Notes: a model not told the origin generated them from the letters alone. Numbered from the stretch's first letter, positions 34,459 through 45,571 are shown. The stretch: 64,000 nt of DNA from Mariannaea sp. PMI_226 (GCA_024336345.1 JANFOG010000019.1:372001-436000); one strand, 5' to 3'. Numbers and translations are program-made.

Positions 34459-34656
34459 TCCGTCTGAGACTGCTGTCTCCCAGTTTGGAGATGAAGACGC
34501 CATGCGTGATGAGCTTACCAATGTTCTAGAGCAGGTTGAGACCAGACAGCAACGACGGGAGCATGATCACCGTGCCCCAGACTACTTCAGCCCGTCATTC
34601 ATGGTGCCATTCAACTACAGCGACAATGATACTGAGAGCAGCGAGAAGAATTAGTT
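34459..34656 (+). pseudogene. C-terminal coding fragment of an unknown gene, cut by the LINE insertion
   Basis: Directly after the ACAT tail an open plus-strand frame reads PSETAVSQFGDEDAMRDEL, a Glu/Arg helix (EQVETRQQRREHDHR), PDYFSPSFMVPFNYSDND and SSEKN, then TAG near 34654. It has no start of its own and looks like the end of a host gene whose upstream part is lost or on the far side of the LINE/hAT insertions. The family is not recognised. Confidence 0.45.
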
Positions 34657-36690
34657 GACGTGAAATATTTGCGGTGGGATGCCAATAAAAGGGAAAAAAA
34701 GAAAAAGAGTCGAAGATGGGGCACTGAAGAGATGAGCGTGCCACCTTACAGGAGGCATGGAAATTCGCATTAGGATTGCGACAGCGATATCAATATCCGT
34801 CTAACTGCTGCGTGAATGCATGCGCAAAGCCTACGCTCAAGTGACAATAACAGTCTCGATCGTACAGGCACTTACACCCGCCTTCGCTCTTCCATCCCCC
34901 TGTTGTCCCTCACCCCACCCCCCTGGGGCTATTGCATAGCTCTTTTTCCCAACCTTGTTGCCGCGCTCCATCTTCACTGTCAACCCGTATGCCTGCGACT
35001 CCCATCTCTATACCCAATGCAACCTACAACGGCTCGCTACATGGTCTGTATCTTCCCTGCCACCTCGCTTACAAAACACACACCAATCCACCGCCTGCTC
35101 CTCAAGCCTCTGTTGGAAATCTCGGAATTCCTGCAGCTCCTTGCCAGCTGAATAAATAAGTCGCCCTCGAGATACTGCAGCTTCCAATTCTCGTTCCCGG
35201 GCATTCCTCTCATCTTCATCGTCCCACCTTCATATTGCTATCGTTATTGACCTCATGCTTCGTGCTCTGGCAGACATCACAGGGCCTCCTCTCCTTCCTC
35301 GCAGCCCCTCCGATCCCTTAGCCCATCCATGACCAAATTCAATATCACCAGTCGGCATACCCTGCCACTGACATAATCTTCCGTTGCTGCCTCTTACTAT
35401 TACGCCTGGCGGCACTAGGGCCAAAAGGGCACTAATTGCGGATCCGTACATATATTTCTCAAATTGTGTCCTGATCTCCTCAAGCTCATATGCGTCATAC
35501 ATTGCCCAAATTGTGTCCGTATTTCCTCAATTACAATTACAATTACAGAATCGGCCTTGGCACAATCTGGACTTAGCCTAAAATGTACTAGCTTGTTCAT
35601 CTCATGTTGCGTCGTCCTCGATTCTGGGGTTGCTCTCACGGGAATTCTTCTAGATACACACACACCCAATAACGGTACCTTATCTTGATCGTGTTTACGG
35701 AGTACATGCCTAGGCTAGCCTATCTGGTAACTTGCGCAAAGCTGACGCTCGGGGTACACAAAGCCGAGATACATAACTTGGATACCTTTAGGTAGCCAAG
35801 ACTCAGGCCTCGAACGCCGAGATATCAGATATTTAAACACCTCAGGAGGATCCAGGTCTTACATAGTATCAAATAATGACGCGCGCGACGGCCCCCCCGA
35901 GGCAAAACCGTCGATCTCTCAACCCTGTGTCTACCGCTTGCCATGAACCGCTGTCTCCATCAGCCCTCACCAAAGCTGTCCGCTCCGTGGAGATAAGATC
36001 CATGATGCAAATTATTGCACCAGGGGGAAAAGAACTTCGGAAGCCTCTGGCGCGTCAGCCATCTCAGCACAACCAGCCGACCCTCCACCACACACGATGC
36101 TGAAACTGTTGTGCTAACTCAAACGAGCAAGGAATAACGAAGCAGATGCAGGCTAAGGTGGGCTCAGCATTTATTCTGCGTGGACAAAAAAAACCGAAAG
36201 TACTCCCACCAAAAGCTGACCCCTTTGTATACGCCACATGGAAATCTGGAGTGAGTGTCAAGTGTTCAGTCACTTTTCGAGACCAGGGGAGGCGTTGGCA
36301 CTAACCTCCTTTTTGTCCGTAGTTGTCTTGCTTATCCCATTGATACACACCATCTCCCCGCCCTGTTGGCCCTCTCACTGACTCGAGCATGAGTGGAGGT
36401 GGTCACTCCCCCCCGGTCTGCTTGCTCGGTTATCCAATGGGAACTAGAGCGTGTAGTCAGATAGCTAGAAGGGGAATAATGCCCGCTACATGTGCCTTAG
36501 CCACATGTTCCAGATTCTTCCCCTCATCCGTATAACTCCGTATACCTGCAGGAGATTCATTCTTGAGTCAGTTCTTGAAGATCCGGGGAAATCCTGACAG
36601 ATGTGGTCCGGGGTGGTCCATGTCGAGGGATCCATAAGAAGGGCGGCAATGCAGCTTGGATCCTAACCTTTGGCCGCAGTGCAATCTCTC
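34657..36690. other. Intergenic region, no gene recognised
   Basis: 34816-35160 is pyrimidine-rich and open in three frames on the plus strand, which is a composition effect. 35440-35550 contains an imprecise short direct repeat (CAAATTGTGTCC...CTCCTCAA about 50 bp apart). Around 36600-36696 should be the promoter and 5' UTR of the CFEM receptor gene. Nothing else is identified. Confidence 0.4.
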
Positions 36691-36696
36691 ATCAAC

Positions 36697-38379
36697 ATGA
36701 AAGCGCGGCTAGCTGTGTTCGTCAGTCTCATCTTCATCCGCCCGATATGGTGCAGGGAGATCTTCAAGCTCTCAAATGTCCCTGACTGTGCAGTGAGTGG
36801 CGCATTTACGCTTCCAGATTCCCGGTCGCAGTTCTAAATGTCTCGATAGCTACCATGTGTTCAAGAGGTGGAATCAAGCTCTGCCTGCACAGCCGATCCG
36901 ACATGCCTATGCACGAACGAAACCATCAGCCAACAAGTCCTCGCCTGCACCCAAAAATCATGTCTTCCGGGAGACATATTTGGTCAGTCACAAGTTCACT
37001 GCCAAATCGAACGAAGTGACCTAACGATTGGGTTGTAGCGGCCATCAATGCGACCACGATTGCTTGCAATGCACCTATACGAGACGTGCACGCGAAATCC
37101 GATATCGTGACAATAACCTTGACTGTCTTTGCTACGGTTGTAGTCGCGTTGAGGCTACTCGAGAGGCTACTGTATCGTTCAGGCGTTTTGTCTGACGACT
37201 ACTTCGTTGCAGGCAGCGCTGTGAGACATCCCTATTGACAAGTATCAAAGTTAGCTGCTTACACTATTGCAGCTTCTCAATATAGCAAATTCAGTAGTTT
37301 GCGTCCGCGGGCGTAAGTGACCACACTGACCCTATTGAATCAGTTCTAACGACGGGAGCGCTCTAGTTTCAGGCAACGGGTTAGGAAGGGATTCTTGGAC
37401 TGTTACTGGGGATCAGATAACATCTTTTCTACGCGTAAGATATCCATCTTCATCTTTAGCCCATATTCTCAATAGTAACTGGCTAACACATCTATTCAGT
37501 ATCTTTATGTAGGTTCATTGTTATACACCACCACAGTCTTCTGCGTGAAGTTCTGTATCCTTCTCTTCTACCTTCGCATCTTCCCCGGAACCATCATTCG
37601 GAAGGTTATTTGGGCGAGTATTGCTCTGAACGCGGTCAGTCTTCTGGTCTTTGATATTGTAACCCTCACCCAATGCCGTCCGATTAGCCATTATTGGGAA
37701 CGGTGGGACCAGCTCCATAAAGGCGAATGCAACAATATTAATGCCATGGCCTGGGCTGGCGCTGTTATCAGCATTGTCATAGACTTCTGGGTGCTTGCGC
37801 TTCCAATATCGCAGGTAATACATCTGCAGGTACATTGGAAGAAGAAACTCGCTGTTGCCCTGATGTTTACCATTGGTACTTTGTGAGACTTCTTCTCTCT
37901 CTCCTCATATGTACAAAAAGCTAAATGCGATAAGTGTCACCATCGTCTGCATCCTCCGACTTCAAGCTCTTGTGGCATACGGCCACACTATCAACCCCAC
38001 GTGTAAGCTTGACAATTGTCTTGTTCTCGTGGCATTGCTGACTAGGGTGGTAGGGGATGCGTTTGACACTTGCTATTGGTCTGCCATCGAACTCAACGTC
38101 GGCATCATCTGCGTCTGTATGCCAAACATCCGGCTCCTGCTTGTCCGCATGTTCCCAAAGGTTATGCAGTCTTCCCATACCCGCTCGAGCAATGTTCGAA
38201 ATGCTTTATCGGCATCTCGTGGGGAGAGGATCAATGATGATGATCCAAGTGGCCGTCGCAAGGACGCTCGACATGGACCGACTTTCCACCTGGGCTCGAC
38301 CGGGCCTAAAGATTCATCGAGTACTATCGAGTTAGTTGATGTCGAACGACCGAGCAGCAACGTAAGAGATGTCGTTTAG
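36697..38379 (+). CDS. CFEM-domain Pth11-like receptor (fungal rhodopsin-type seven-helix protein), eight exons
   Basis: My splice model is join(36697-36792, 36850-36982, 37039-37220, 37273-37312, 37373-37434, 37500-37882, 37935-38000, 38046-38379), 431 aa with all phases consistent. Residues 1-20 are a signal peptide (MKARLAVFVSLIFIRPIWC). A CFEM domain follows with eight cysteines: DCALPCVQEVE, SACTADPTCLCTNETI, LACTQKSCLPGD and TIACNAPIRD. Then come seven helices with the family segments SDIVTITLTVFATVVVALRL, GLGRDSWTVTGDQI, YLYVGSLLYTTTVFCVKFCI, FYLRIFPG, TFVTIVCILRLQ, NPT and WSAIELNVGIICVCMPNIR. A basic, Ser-rich cytosolic tail ends NVRDVV. Such proteins sense surface or external cues upstream of G proteins. 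The last intron (38001-38045) is in frame and might be retained. Apparently intact. Confidence 0.88.
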
Positions 38380-38837
38380 TGTTCGCAAAGCGAGCGACTG
38401 TATGAGTAGGAGTTGTATCACGTTTGTTGGGTTTCGAGTGGCAGTTGGAGGGGTTACATCTAATATGCGATACCACATTTCATAGTTTCAGAGACAAGCT
38501 CCAACGCCAGCATATTCCGCCTTGATTCGATTTGAGCCGATACGCCTTCGCCTTCATACTTGGAGTGCGAAAAATGATATCAAGTACATGAATGAATTAA
38601 GATTTTAATATACTTGAGCTTAACAATGCGTGTTATTTGTAGAGCCAAAACTGTTGTTATATTACGCAGGGGGTGCTGGGTGCATATTTATGAGAAAGTC
38701 ATTATTGTATTGATTGTAGTTATTTGTTTTAATGAACGTGAAGGCCCCATTTTATATTCAATATGAGCCTGAGTCCTACGACGTCACCACCGTCTAGGAC
38801 TTCTTTAGAGTTTATGTCATGAAGTCGAGGGGAAACC

Positions 38838-39116
38838 TTAATTCTTCAACACCATGCTGGCCGCTGCCCCTGGCGCAGTCCTTTTCCGAGTCCGTGTATG
38901 ACTCAGGGTTCCTTCACTGCTCTCCTCCCCTTGATATTCCCTATTACGTTTTTGCTGCTCAGCTTCCATTGCTCTCGTCGTTCTGACTCTTTTCCGCAGG
39001 GGGCGACGAGTTGCCCCGCCTGGAGCCTCCGGTTCGCGATCCATGACGACGATGACGTCTGATGCGGAGTTCGCAACACCAAACATCCGCCAAAGATCGG
39101 AATTTCCACCGAACAC
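38838..39116 (-). CDS. Small hypothetical basic protein or C-terminal exon
   Basis: A 92-codon minus-strand frame reads MFGGNSDLWRMFGVANSASD, then a basic nuclear-signal-like stretch (RRPLRKRVRTTRAMEAEQQK) and EESSEGTLSHTRTRKRT. It could be the last exon of a gene whose upstream part was separated by the repeat at 39130-39265. The family is not recognised and it may not be a real gene. Confidence 0.35.
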   Translation of the reverse strand: MFGGNSDLWRMFGVANSASDVIVVMDREPEAPGGATRRPLRKRVRTTRAMEAEQQKRNREYQGEESSEGTLSHTRTRKRTAPGAAASMVLKN

Positions 39117-39159
39117 CTGTTACGTCCCCTAAAAGGAATAAAGAAGATGAAAGATCATA

Positions 39160-39265
39160 TAATGGTTTGATATCGGTCGTTCCAAGAGGTACTACTACAG
39201 TCCCTCTACAGGGTCCGATCACCTGGTTTCTAATACTGTACAATTCTACATACATACATACATGG
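39160..39265 (+). repeat. Possible 3' end of another non-LTR element with (ACAT)n tail
   Basis: TTGATATCGGTCGTTCCAAG, then a CCCTCTACAGGG palindrome, is followed by TACAATTCTACATACATACATACATGG. The layout (short stem, then ACAT tail) is like the LINE ends elsewhere, but the sequence is different, so it would be a second family or a diverged copy. Confidence 0.45.
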
Positions 39266-39303
39266 TGGTGATAAGCCAATGATAGTGTGTGATTTTCTCT
39301 CTA

Positions 39304-39932
39304 TGATTGATTGATTGATTGATAGATTGATTGATTGATTCCTACACGGTTGCAGCCGCGTGACCCGCAGCTATGTCCGGATTGGCAGGGCGGAGCCGGA
39401 AGCCGAAGAGCCCTAAAGGCTATTCACTTCACCCTAACTGATTGCTCAAGTTAACACGGACCATCTCCCCCTCCTTAGGATATCCAAAAAAAGCCAAGAG
39501 AATAACTCCTCCAATGAAGACCCAATCATTGATCTTGTCCTCCCTTTTCCTTTTTAGAAGCCCCCTTAACCCTGCCATTGATCTGTATGTATGCTCTTCA
39601 TCTTTGGCTCTTGATGTTTGCGACCACCCTTACGAAAAACACCTAGCAATCGGTTTTTCCTATCCTTCGAGACCCCCCGGGGACGTATTCTTGATCTCTT
39701 GCTAGGTGGCAGATGTGGCTGTGTGTACAAGCAATAGGTAATAGCTCTTGCAATCCGTAGCTTCCCCTCTGGGCTCGAGCCCTAAATTTCAGGTTCGCAG
39801 CCGGTCTTGGCTGCAAATAACCTCTGGAGACGTCAGGAATGCTGGGGGAGGCATTTCTGGCCCTCTGAGGCTATTTGCAGCTTCCGGCCGGTGTGTTTTG
39901 TGGCTTTGTGTGTGATTTCCAAAAATTTTGAT
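39304..39932 (-). repeat. Interspersed repeat D, copy 2
   Basis: It aligns with 28114-28915 except for an internal deletion of about 200 bp. The edge (GATT)n run is longer here (39304-39340, interrupted by GATA). It contains the hairpin at 39801-39891. No coding capacity is recognised. Confidence 0.85.
39801..39891. repeat. Hairpin inside repeat D copy 2
   Basis: CCGGTCTTGGCTGCAAATAA at 39801 faces CTATTTGCAGCTTCCGGCCGG ending at 39891. The arms match those of copy 1 but with mismatches in the outer part, so this copy has drifted. Confidence 0.75.
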
Positions 39933-40009
39933 ATTGTTTGTTTTTTCTCTCTATGCAATGCTCTATTTGGGCACAGTGGCCCACGTGTACCAGTCGCCCA
40001 CTATGCCGC

Positions 40010-40225
40010 TCATGTGACTTCAGGAAATCTAAAACCATTGGACAGCCACCCCGGGAACGGATAAACAAAGTGGCCATGAGGCTCCATTAGGCCACATCGG
40101 ATAATGGATATCAAGATTGTATCTGCAATTCCTGTGATCCTACACACTCCCACAATATGAATGCCCTTAAACTCAGGAGGAAGAAGGCTGTATCGGAGCC
40201 TAGCCCACCGCGCATCTCTCAGCAA
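40010..40225 (-). pseudogene. Short hypothetical coding remnant
   Basis: An open minus-strand stretch reads RDARWARLRYSLLPPEFKGI through RITGIADTILISIIRCGL to GWLSNGFRFPEVT. It is protein-like but has no start of its own or family. It abuts repeat D copy 2, as a different remnant abuts copy 1. Low confidence. Confidence 0.3.
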
Positions 40226-40399
40226 GCCATTTCCAGTTTCTCACAGCTGCTGGTTACTCTTGGCCATGTTGAAACATACGCAGCGCTGCTCTCAAATCAA
40301 ATCATATCAAACAAACTACCAAACAAATCAAACAAATAAAGACAAAATTTGTATCAAAGCAAACAAATATAAAATTCCCGATTTGCTTTGCATTTGATA

Positions 40400-41696
40400 T
40401 ATTTGGTATATCCTTTTCATTGTCCGGCTAGCCTCTGTCGGAGAGTGCTCCCTGTCGTCCTACCCTGGACGACCCTTCGTTGCTGCTAGTAGAGTACTTG
40501 TACAACTCTCTCCTGTAAAAATTTTTTCTTGGCACCCGCTGTTAGCGCTCTGCTAGGGCAGAACGCTTTTGCAGGCCAAAATGGCAGCAAAGACAGCTGT
40601 GGGCTAGCGGGGCCCTAACAGCTGCCTGAAGAAAGGGATTCAGAGAGTTGACCTTTCTTCGTGACGAGTGTCTTCAACGACATTGAGCTTCGCGAGCTCT
40701 CGACATCGTCTTCGGGCGCTACTTCTCACGCGTTATTTGCGGCTTCTTCTTACCTCGATATTCCGGCTTCGCAAGCCCTCGACATTCGGGCTCTGCGCCC
40801 TCGATTTCCCGTACGACCGACCTCTGCAGCCTCGGCTGCCCAGACGACATTTGTGGCATCCTGCTGCTTGACATTGGGGGGGTCATCGCACCCTCATCCT
40901 CACCCTCACCTGCAGTTTAACGCTGCCTCGACCGACCTTTGCAGCTTTGCTACTTGAACAATACCAGCAGCCGCTAGGTGCGCGACTTCTTGGGCCCTCT
41001 GGTGCCCCCTTATCTCGACGCACGGGCCCCAAAATGGCTTGCTGCCCTTTTTGCAGCTGCATGACCGATCTCGGCAGTCGTGTACTGCCCAGAGAACCTC
41101 TTTTTCTTTGCAGCCTCGGCTGCCGCCCGGAACACGACCGGGCTTTGACGATTTGTCTCACTGGCTGAGACCACTAGACAAAACCGCTGGGTCGAAATAG
41201 TATAGAGCTTACCTAGAGATCGTGGAACGAGGCGACTGCCTCGTCTACAAAACAGCATTCTAGCCGCTTTGGGTTTTTCTCCTGTGAGGGTTTTCCCCAA
41301 GGATGCACGGTTTAGGTCGCAGCTACTGGCGATCTGACAGGACATAGACTTCTTACCTTAGGGTATGGAAAGCTACTTGATCTATCTGTGCAAGAGAATT
41401 CTAGGCTGGAGAGGGATCTATTCCCGCTGATGGGATGCCCTCTTAAAAGGAAAGCGCCATTATGCCAATGATATGCTGAATGAACTAGATAGAAGCGTTG
41501 CTGGAGGGAAGCTCTGCTGAGATCAACTGTATTGATGTCCATGGGACGTGCTTCACCGACAACTACTGTAGAGCTGGCTACGAGTAGAGAGGTGCCTCTT
41601 GGAGGTAATGAGTATAGAAAACGCTCGAGCATGTATACGGCTCCGATCCAAGAGGCCTTGCAGATGATCCGAGCGAGAATCAGCACGGCAGCGATT
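40400..41696 (+). other. Unassigned GC-richer block upstream of a LINE-type 3' end
   Basis: GC-rich, Cys/Ser/Pro-coding-like sequence in several frames, with GCAGCCTCGGCTGCC present twice (about 40826 and 41109). It ends in a LINE-type 3' end at 41697-41789, so it could be an internally deleted LINE (5' UTR joined to 3' UTR). This is not proven. Confidence 0.3.
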
Positions 41697-41789
41697 GTAG
41701 ATAGTTTAGCTCAGCACGTCCTGTGCTCCATTAGGAGACTTTTTGGGGCCTACGGCCCCTCGGACGAAAAATATATATACATACATACA
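41697..41789 (+). mobile_element. LINE 3' end fragment with hairpin and ACAT tail
   Basis: It reads AGTTTAGCTCAGCACGTCC, a GGGGCC-TAC-GGCCCC perfect stem, CGGACGAAAAATATATAT and ACATACATACAG. It matches the last 90 bp of LINE-1 with substitutions, and the stem is better paired than in LINE-1. Confidence 0.85.
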
Positions 41790-41814
41790 GATGTGCTGGG
41801 CTTGTACTGGCTGA

Positions 41815-42174
41815 ATGCGGCTGCGTCACCGCGAATATTTTGACAACCACGCAATCAATCCTACGACTGAAATATCGAAAACCCATTCCCGGCTCTGCTG
41901 TTCTAGATGCACTTACTACATAGAGCCCGACCCGCGCATTAGCTTCTCGGCAGTTCAACAGAAGCTCAAGGAACCCCACATACTTGCGGAGGAAAAGGCT
42001 ATCCAGCAACGGCACCTGATTTCTGTTGCCTTTAACCCAAACTCAAGGGACAATCTTGCTACCCTCCAGGCAAGTGGAATGCTGGGGTTCGAAGGATTAA
42101 CTGCTGCCCAATTCGCCGACATGTCACCATCAAAGAAGCAACAGATGCTCGATGATAATGCGCTTGTCATCTAG
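41815..42174 (+). pseudogene. Hypothetical coding fragment
   Basis: A 119-codon frame reads HILAEEKAIQQRHLISVAF, then LQASGMLGFEGLTAAQFADM, then SPSKKQQMLDDNALVI and a stop. It looks like the C-terminal part of a real protein and starts only 26 bp after a LINE tail, so its 5' part was probably lost by that insertion. Family not recognised. The stretch to 42720 has no gene. Confidence 0.4.
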
Positions 42175-42724
42175 CTCTAACGCTGTAGCTACAGGCGCCA
42201 CCTCCGCAAGTGTCTTGGATGTCAAGATTGGAACAATATTTCACACGGTTCGCCAACGATCTTAAGATTAAGAAGCCTTCGTCCAACGCGCTAGTGTACC
42301 GTTACTGGGGGAAGTTGCGCCGCGAATGAGGCAATCCTTTGAAGTACTTGGTCCTTGTACGTGCTTCATTGGCCCGCATGTACCTACCGACAAGAGCTTC
42401 GCGACTTCCTCATTGAGCCCTTAGCCCCTCTATGGAAGTATGGTATTCAGAAAACTAGTCGAATATGGTATGATCAACGCCGCATTCACTATTGATGAGC
42501 TTCTGCTTGGGGCCCTGTGCAATGTCTGCTATGCAAAGGTTAATGGCCGGTAGGAGTTTCTTGGCAGTGTCGTTAACACTCCCTCTCAAGTTTAATGAAG
42601 CAACCCAGCTGCTTCAAGAACGCGAGGCGTGCTCGTTAGCCCTCAAAAAGAGACTTTATTGTCCGACAAACACTCATCAACAACCTGAGTCTCCTCCTAA
42701 CCATGTAACCAGGACTGCAACAAT

Positions 42725-42920
42725 TGTTGGAAAATCCGGGGATCCCCCTTCTCTTCAGGATTCAGACTGTTAGTCTGAAAGTCCTAGATTTGAAGCTCAA
42801 AGTCCTAGATGAAATCAACTAGAGATATAAACCCGAGAAGAACTCTCATCTCAATAATTAACAATCAAGTTCAATAAAAAATATATTTTCACCCAGCAAT
42901 ACTGCGCAATATAAACAACA
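42725..42920 (+). mobile_element. Solo LTR, copy 2 (196 bp)
   Basis: It runs TGTTGGAAAATCCGGGG ... ATATAAACAACA, nearly identical to the LTR at 25931-26128 but in the opposite orientation. It is flanked by a perfect 5-bp duplication ACAAT (42720-42724 and 42921-42925). Single LTRs with duplications show that internal regions were lost by LTR-LTR recombination. Confidence 0.94.
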
Positions 42921-43269
42921 ACAATTCAAATACATCTCCACTTACCCTTAGGGGAGACGGCCTTGCGAACCTTGGACACTTTATGTTCACAAACTGGGAC
43001 ACGACGAGTGATTTCCTCGGCTGAGAATGATCGACTACATTACACCCCAACTAGTCATCCTCATCTCAAACCACAGCTTATCTTGAAATTACGGCTAAGA
43101 GTGTAAGGAGATGAGACCGCTACCAAGGTCTCAACCCGAACTGCAATCCTAATGCCAATGAAAAGTGTGACTATAACGGCTACTCGAACCACGGGTAGGG
43201 GACATGGGTTTAAAATAGTTGGGAAGTTGTGCAATGTTAGGCTAGCTAGTACAAGCCAATAAAAAATTA

Positions 43270-44665
43270 TGGTCCAAAAGTCTGTGGACACCCCACCCTA
43301 CAGCAACTCAACTCATTCAACCTTGATAACTTTACTTATAGATAATCAATTAAATAACCAGTCAATAGTAATAATTTATATATCAAAATGAAGCTTTGAT
43401 TTTCTCTTTAATATTTTGTATACCATCCCCTTGCGCGAATACATGCGTCAAGTCGGCGGGGCAAAGAGTCAATCAGGCGATTAATCTGATCTGGTGTTAT
43501 TGCTGCCCACGCCAACTTGATATATTCAACCAACTTTGCTTGATCAATCTCGTTGTTTTTCAATAGATCTAATCGAGGGAACATCTTTCTGATGTTTAAT
43601 TTTAATTGCTTCCATATATGTTCAATTGGGTTGAGGTCAGGGGAATGTGCTGGCCAGTCAATCCATTGAATCCCGTTTTCTAGCAGCCATTGAGTCGTAG
43701 ACTCAGATGTATGTATACGAGCATTATCTTGCTGAAACTGACGAAAACCAGTCCAAATAGGAAGTAAAACTTCTGCTAAAGCCTGCTGATAACTTAAGGA
43801 TGTATATCCTTTTCTTTTGGCAGTCTGGTCGCGGACCACAACAGTAATATCTGATTTTCCACCTCTCCAGCTCGCTCCCCATACCATAATCGATAATTTG
43901 GACTTTCCATGTACTGTGATGTTGACTAATTCCTTCATAAACTTCTCATGAGGCTTCCGGAATACCCAGCCTCGTTTATAATTTGGTTGCGATTGAACTG
44001 ACGATTCGTCGGAGAAAATGGTCTAAAGGTGTCATTAGTTAGGCGGAAGATTCCCAAGTGCCATCCACCTACGAACTTTGAAGTAATATACCTCCAGCAA
44101 TTCTTCAATATCTTCCCTCTAAGCTTGACACCATGAAAGCCGCTGACGAGCTGTTTCTTTTGATAGTGGTATCCGCTGCATAGCCCTCCATTTGCCGCTA
44201 TAATGGAGTCGGATAACTCGGCGTATTGTTGTTCGTGAGACTTCACCACCTGGATAGTTGACAAGCGATTCATATGTGATGCGACGATCGCGTTTAAGCG
44301 GAACCAATACGTACCGAATCTTCTGGAATGAGAGTTTCCTTGGACGCCCAGATCTTGGTTTTTTGTCCAAAGTTCGTTGAGTTTTCCAGCGTTGAACAAT
44401 ATTCCTGACGGCTTGCGGTGAACATCTTGCCTCCTCAGCAACATCCCGATATGATCTTCCGCTCTCTACAGCCTGCACAACAAGAGCTTTAATCACCTCG
44501 CTACATTCATGGTTTCTCTGGCGGCTTGCGCATAAGATGGACAAAATTCCGTTCTTTTGCGACATAATTTGTTGATGTTTTGGACAGATTGAAGATTGTG
44601 AGTTGTCATGATTTTAGTGGGTGAATTACTGGTTGGCGGGGTAGCGTCCACAGACTTTTGGACCA
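43270..44665 (-). mobile_element. Tc1/mariner element, full length (1396 bp), with terminal inverted repeats
   Basis: The ends are TGGTCCAAAAGTCTGTGGAC at 43270-43289 and its exact complement at 44646-44665. Each is bordered by the TA target dinucleotide (43268-43269 and 44666-44667). Inside, the minus strand carries a Tc1-type transposase with stops in its middle. It lies in AT-rich non-coding DNA between solo LTR copy 2 and the Zn2Cys6 gene. Confidence 0.93.
43408..44565 (-). pseudogene. Tc1-like DDE transposase
   Basis: The N-terminal 149-codon frame (from 44565, MSQKNGILSILCASRQRNHE) carries two helix-turn-helix segments (SYRDVAEEARCSPQAV; RRITYESLVNYP) and a GRPRK AT-hook-like motif. 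The catalytic part holds TIFSDESS (first Asp), FQQDNARIHTSEST (second Asp) and HSPDLNPIEHIWKQLK (third Asp, DD34D type). It ends ACIRARGWYTKY at 43408. Between the parts (about 44015-44127) lie TAG, TAA, TGA and TAG codons. A stretch from GTATAT to TTTAG could instead be an intron removing three of them, but the TAG near 44124 would remain. Probably inactive. All three catalytic Asp are present. Confidence 0.88.
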
Positions 44666-44667
44666 TA

Positions 44668-45571
44668 TTTATCATATGCCTAAACCTATCATAATACAGT
44701 CTAAAAACTCACAAAAGCCAATATAATAAAATATCTAGTATTTAAGTAACTTACTTTTTATTTTAAATATGTATTATAATGTTGAAAAAATTGTGAGTAA
44801 AATACTATAGAGCTCTTTTAGGTACCAGGAGACGTGCTGGGACTTTTTCGGACCCACTGTTGAGTGAATAAGGTTTCCTAGGGCTAATCAGTGGGGCAAC
44901 TTTAAGCCCGACATGGAAGGTCATAGGTGAAATGGATTGAGAGAGTAACAGGGAAGTTGTGCGATGGGACTTCGTCAGGCTAGCTTGTACACACCACACC
45001 AATACCTTAGGTATTCTAAGCCCTGTGATATCCCTGTAGCTATCTGCACTTCTTTAAGGGAGATTTTTAGACGTTCCGGTTGGCTGGTAGTCCTTATAAT
45101 CCTCCTTCAAGCACAAGAATTTTCGCATGGAAGAAAGGGCTCCTGTGGCAATTCGATTCAACGCCTAGGGATAGATGAAACGGCGGCTTATAGCCCACCA
45201 GGTTGTCACTAAGCAATTGGGTGTCACATTTTGACCCATATCGGCAATGCTGGCTAGGCCTACATATCCGTTTTGCGTTAGCATGTATTTCCCCCTTTAA
45301 TATGTCTATTAATGAGAAAATGGGTAGCACTAGTGCTCATGTAAGATGGCATTACTTTTTTGCCGCCCATTGCCTCAACCGCGCGGGGAACTAAACCGGG
45401 GGGGGGGGGGGGCAAACCTGCGGGCAACAAACCTCACAGCGATTTGCTCTGCCAGGCAGGATCCAACACCGCTTCTATTGGTCCGAGCATGATCAATTCC
45501 GAGCGGACATTCAGAAGCTGGGGTTCCTTTCCTCATTGTTAACAATTTGTTCGTATGTTGTCTCGCGATCC
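44668..45571. other. Intergenic region with G15 tract upstream of a Zn2Cys6 gene
   Basis: There is no gene. 44935-45000 repeats, imprecisely, sequence left of the Tc1 element (GGGAAGTTGTGC...GGCTAGCTTGTAC against 43215-43255). A run of 15 G occupies 45398-45412, about 160 bp before the start codon of the next gene. Confidence 0.5.

Noticed and set aside
34816..35159. Three overlapping plus-strand frames (66-111 codons)
   Set aside because: The stretch is pyrimidine-rich and open in all three frames, so openness is not evidence of coding. No motif or splice pattern.
35440..35550. Duplicated CAAATTGTGTCC...CTCCTCAA segments
   Set aside because: The copies are about 24 bp and imperfect, about 50 bp apart; too short to call a functional repeat.
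39304..39340. GATT repeats considered as a short tandem/CRISPR-like array
   Set aside because: Simple 4-bp microsatellite at the edge of repeat D, with no spacers.
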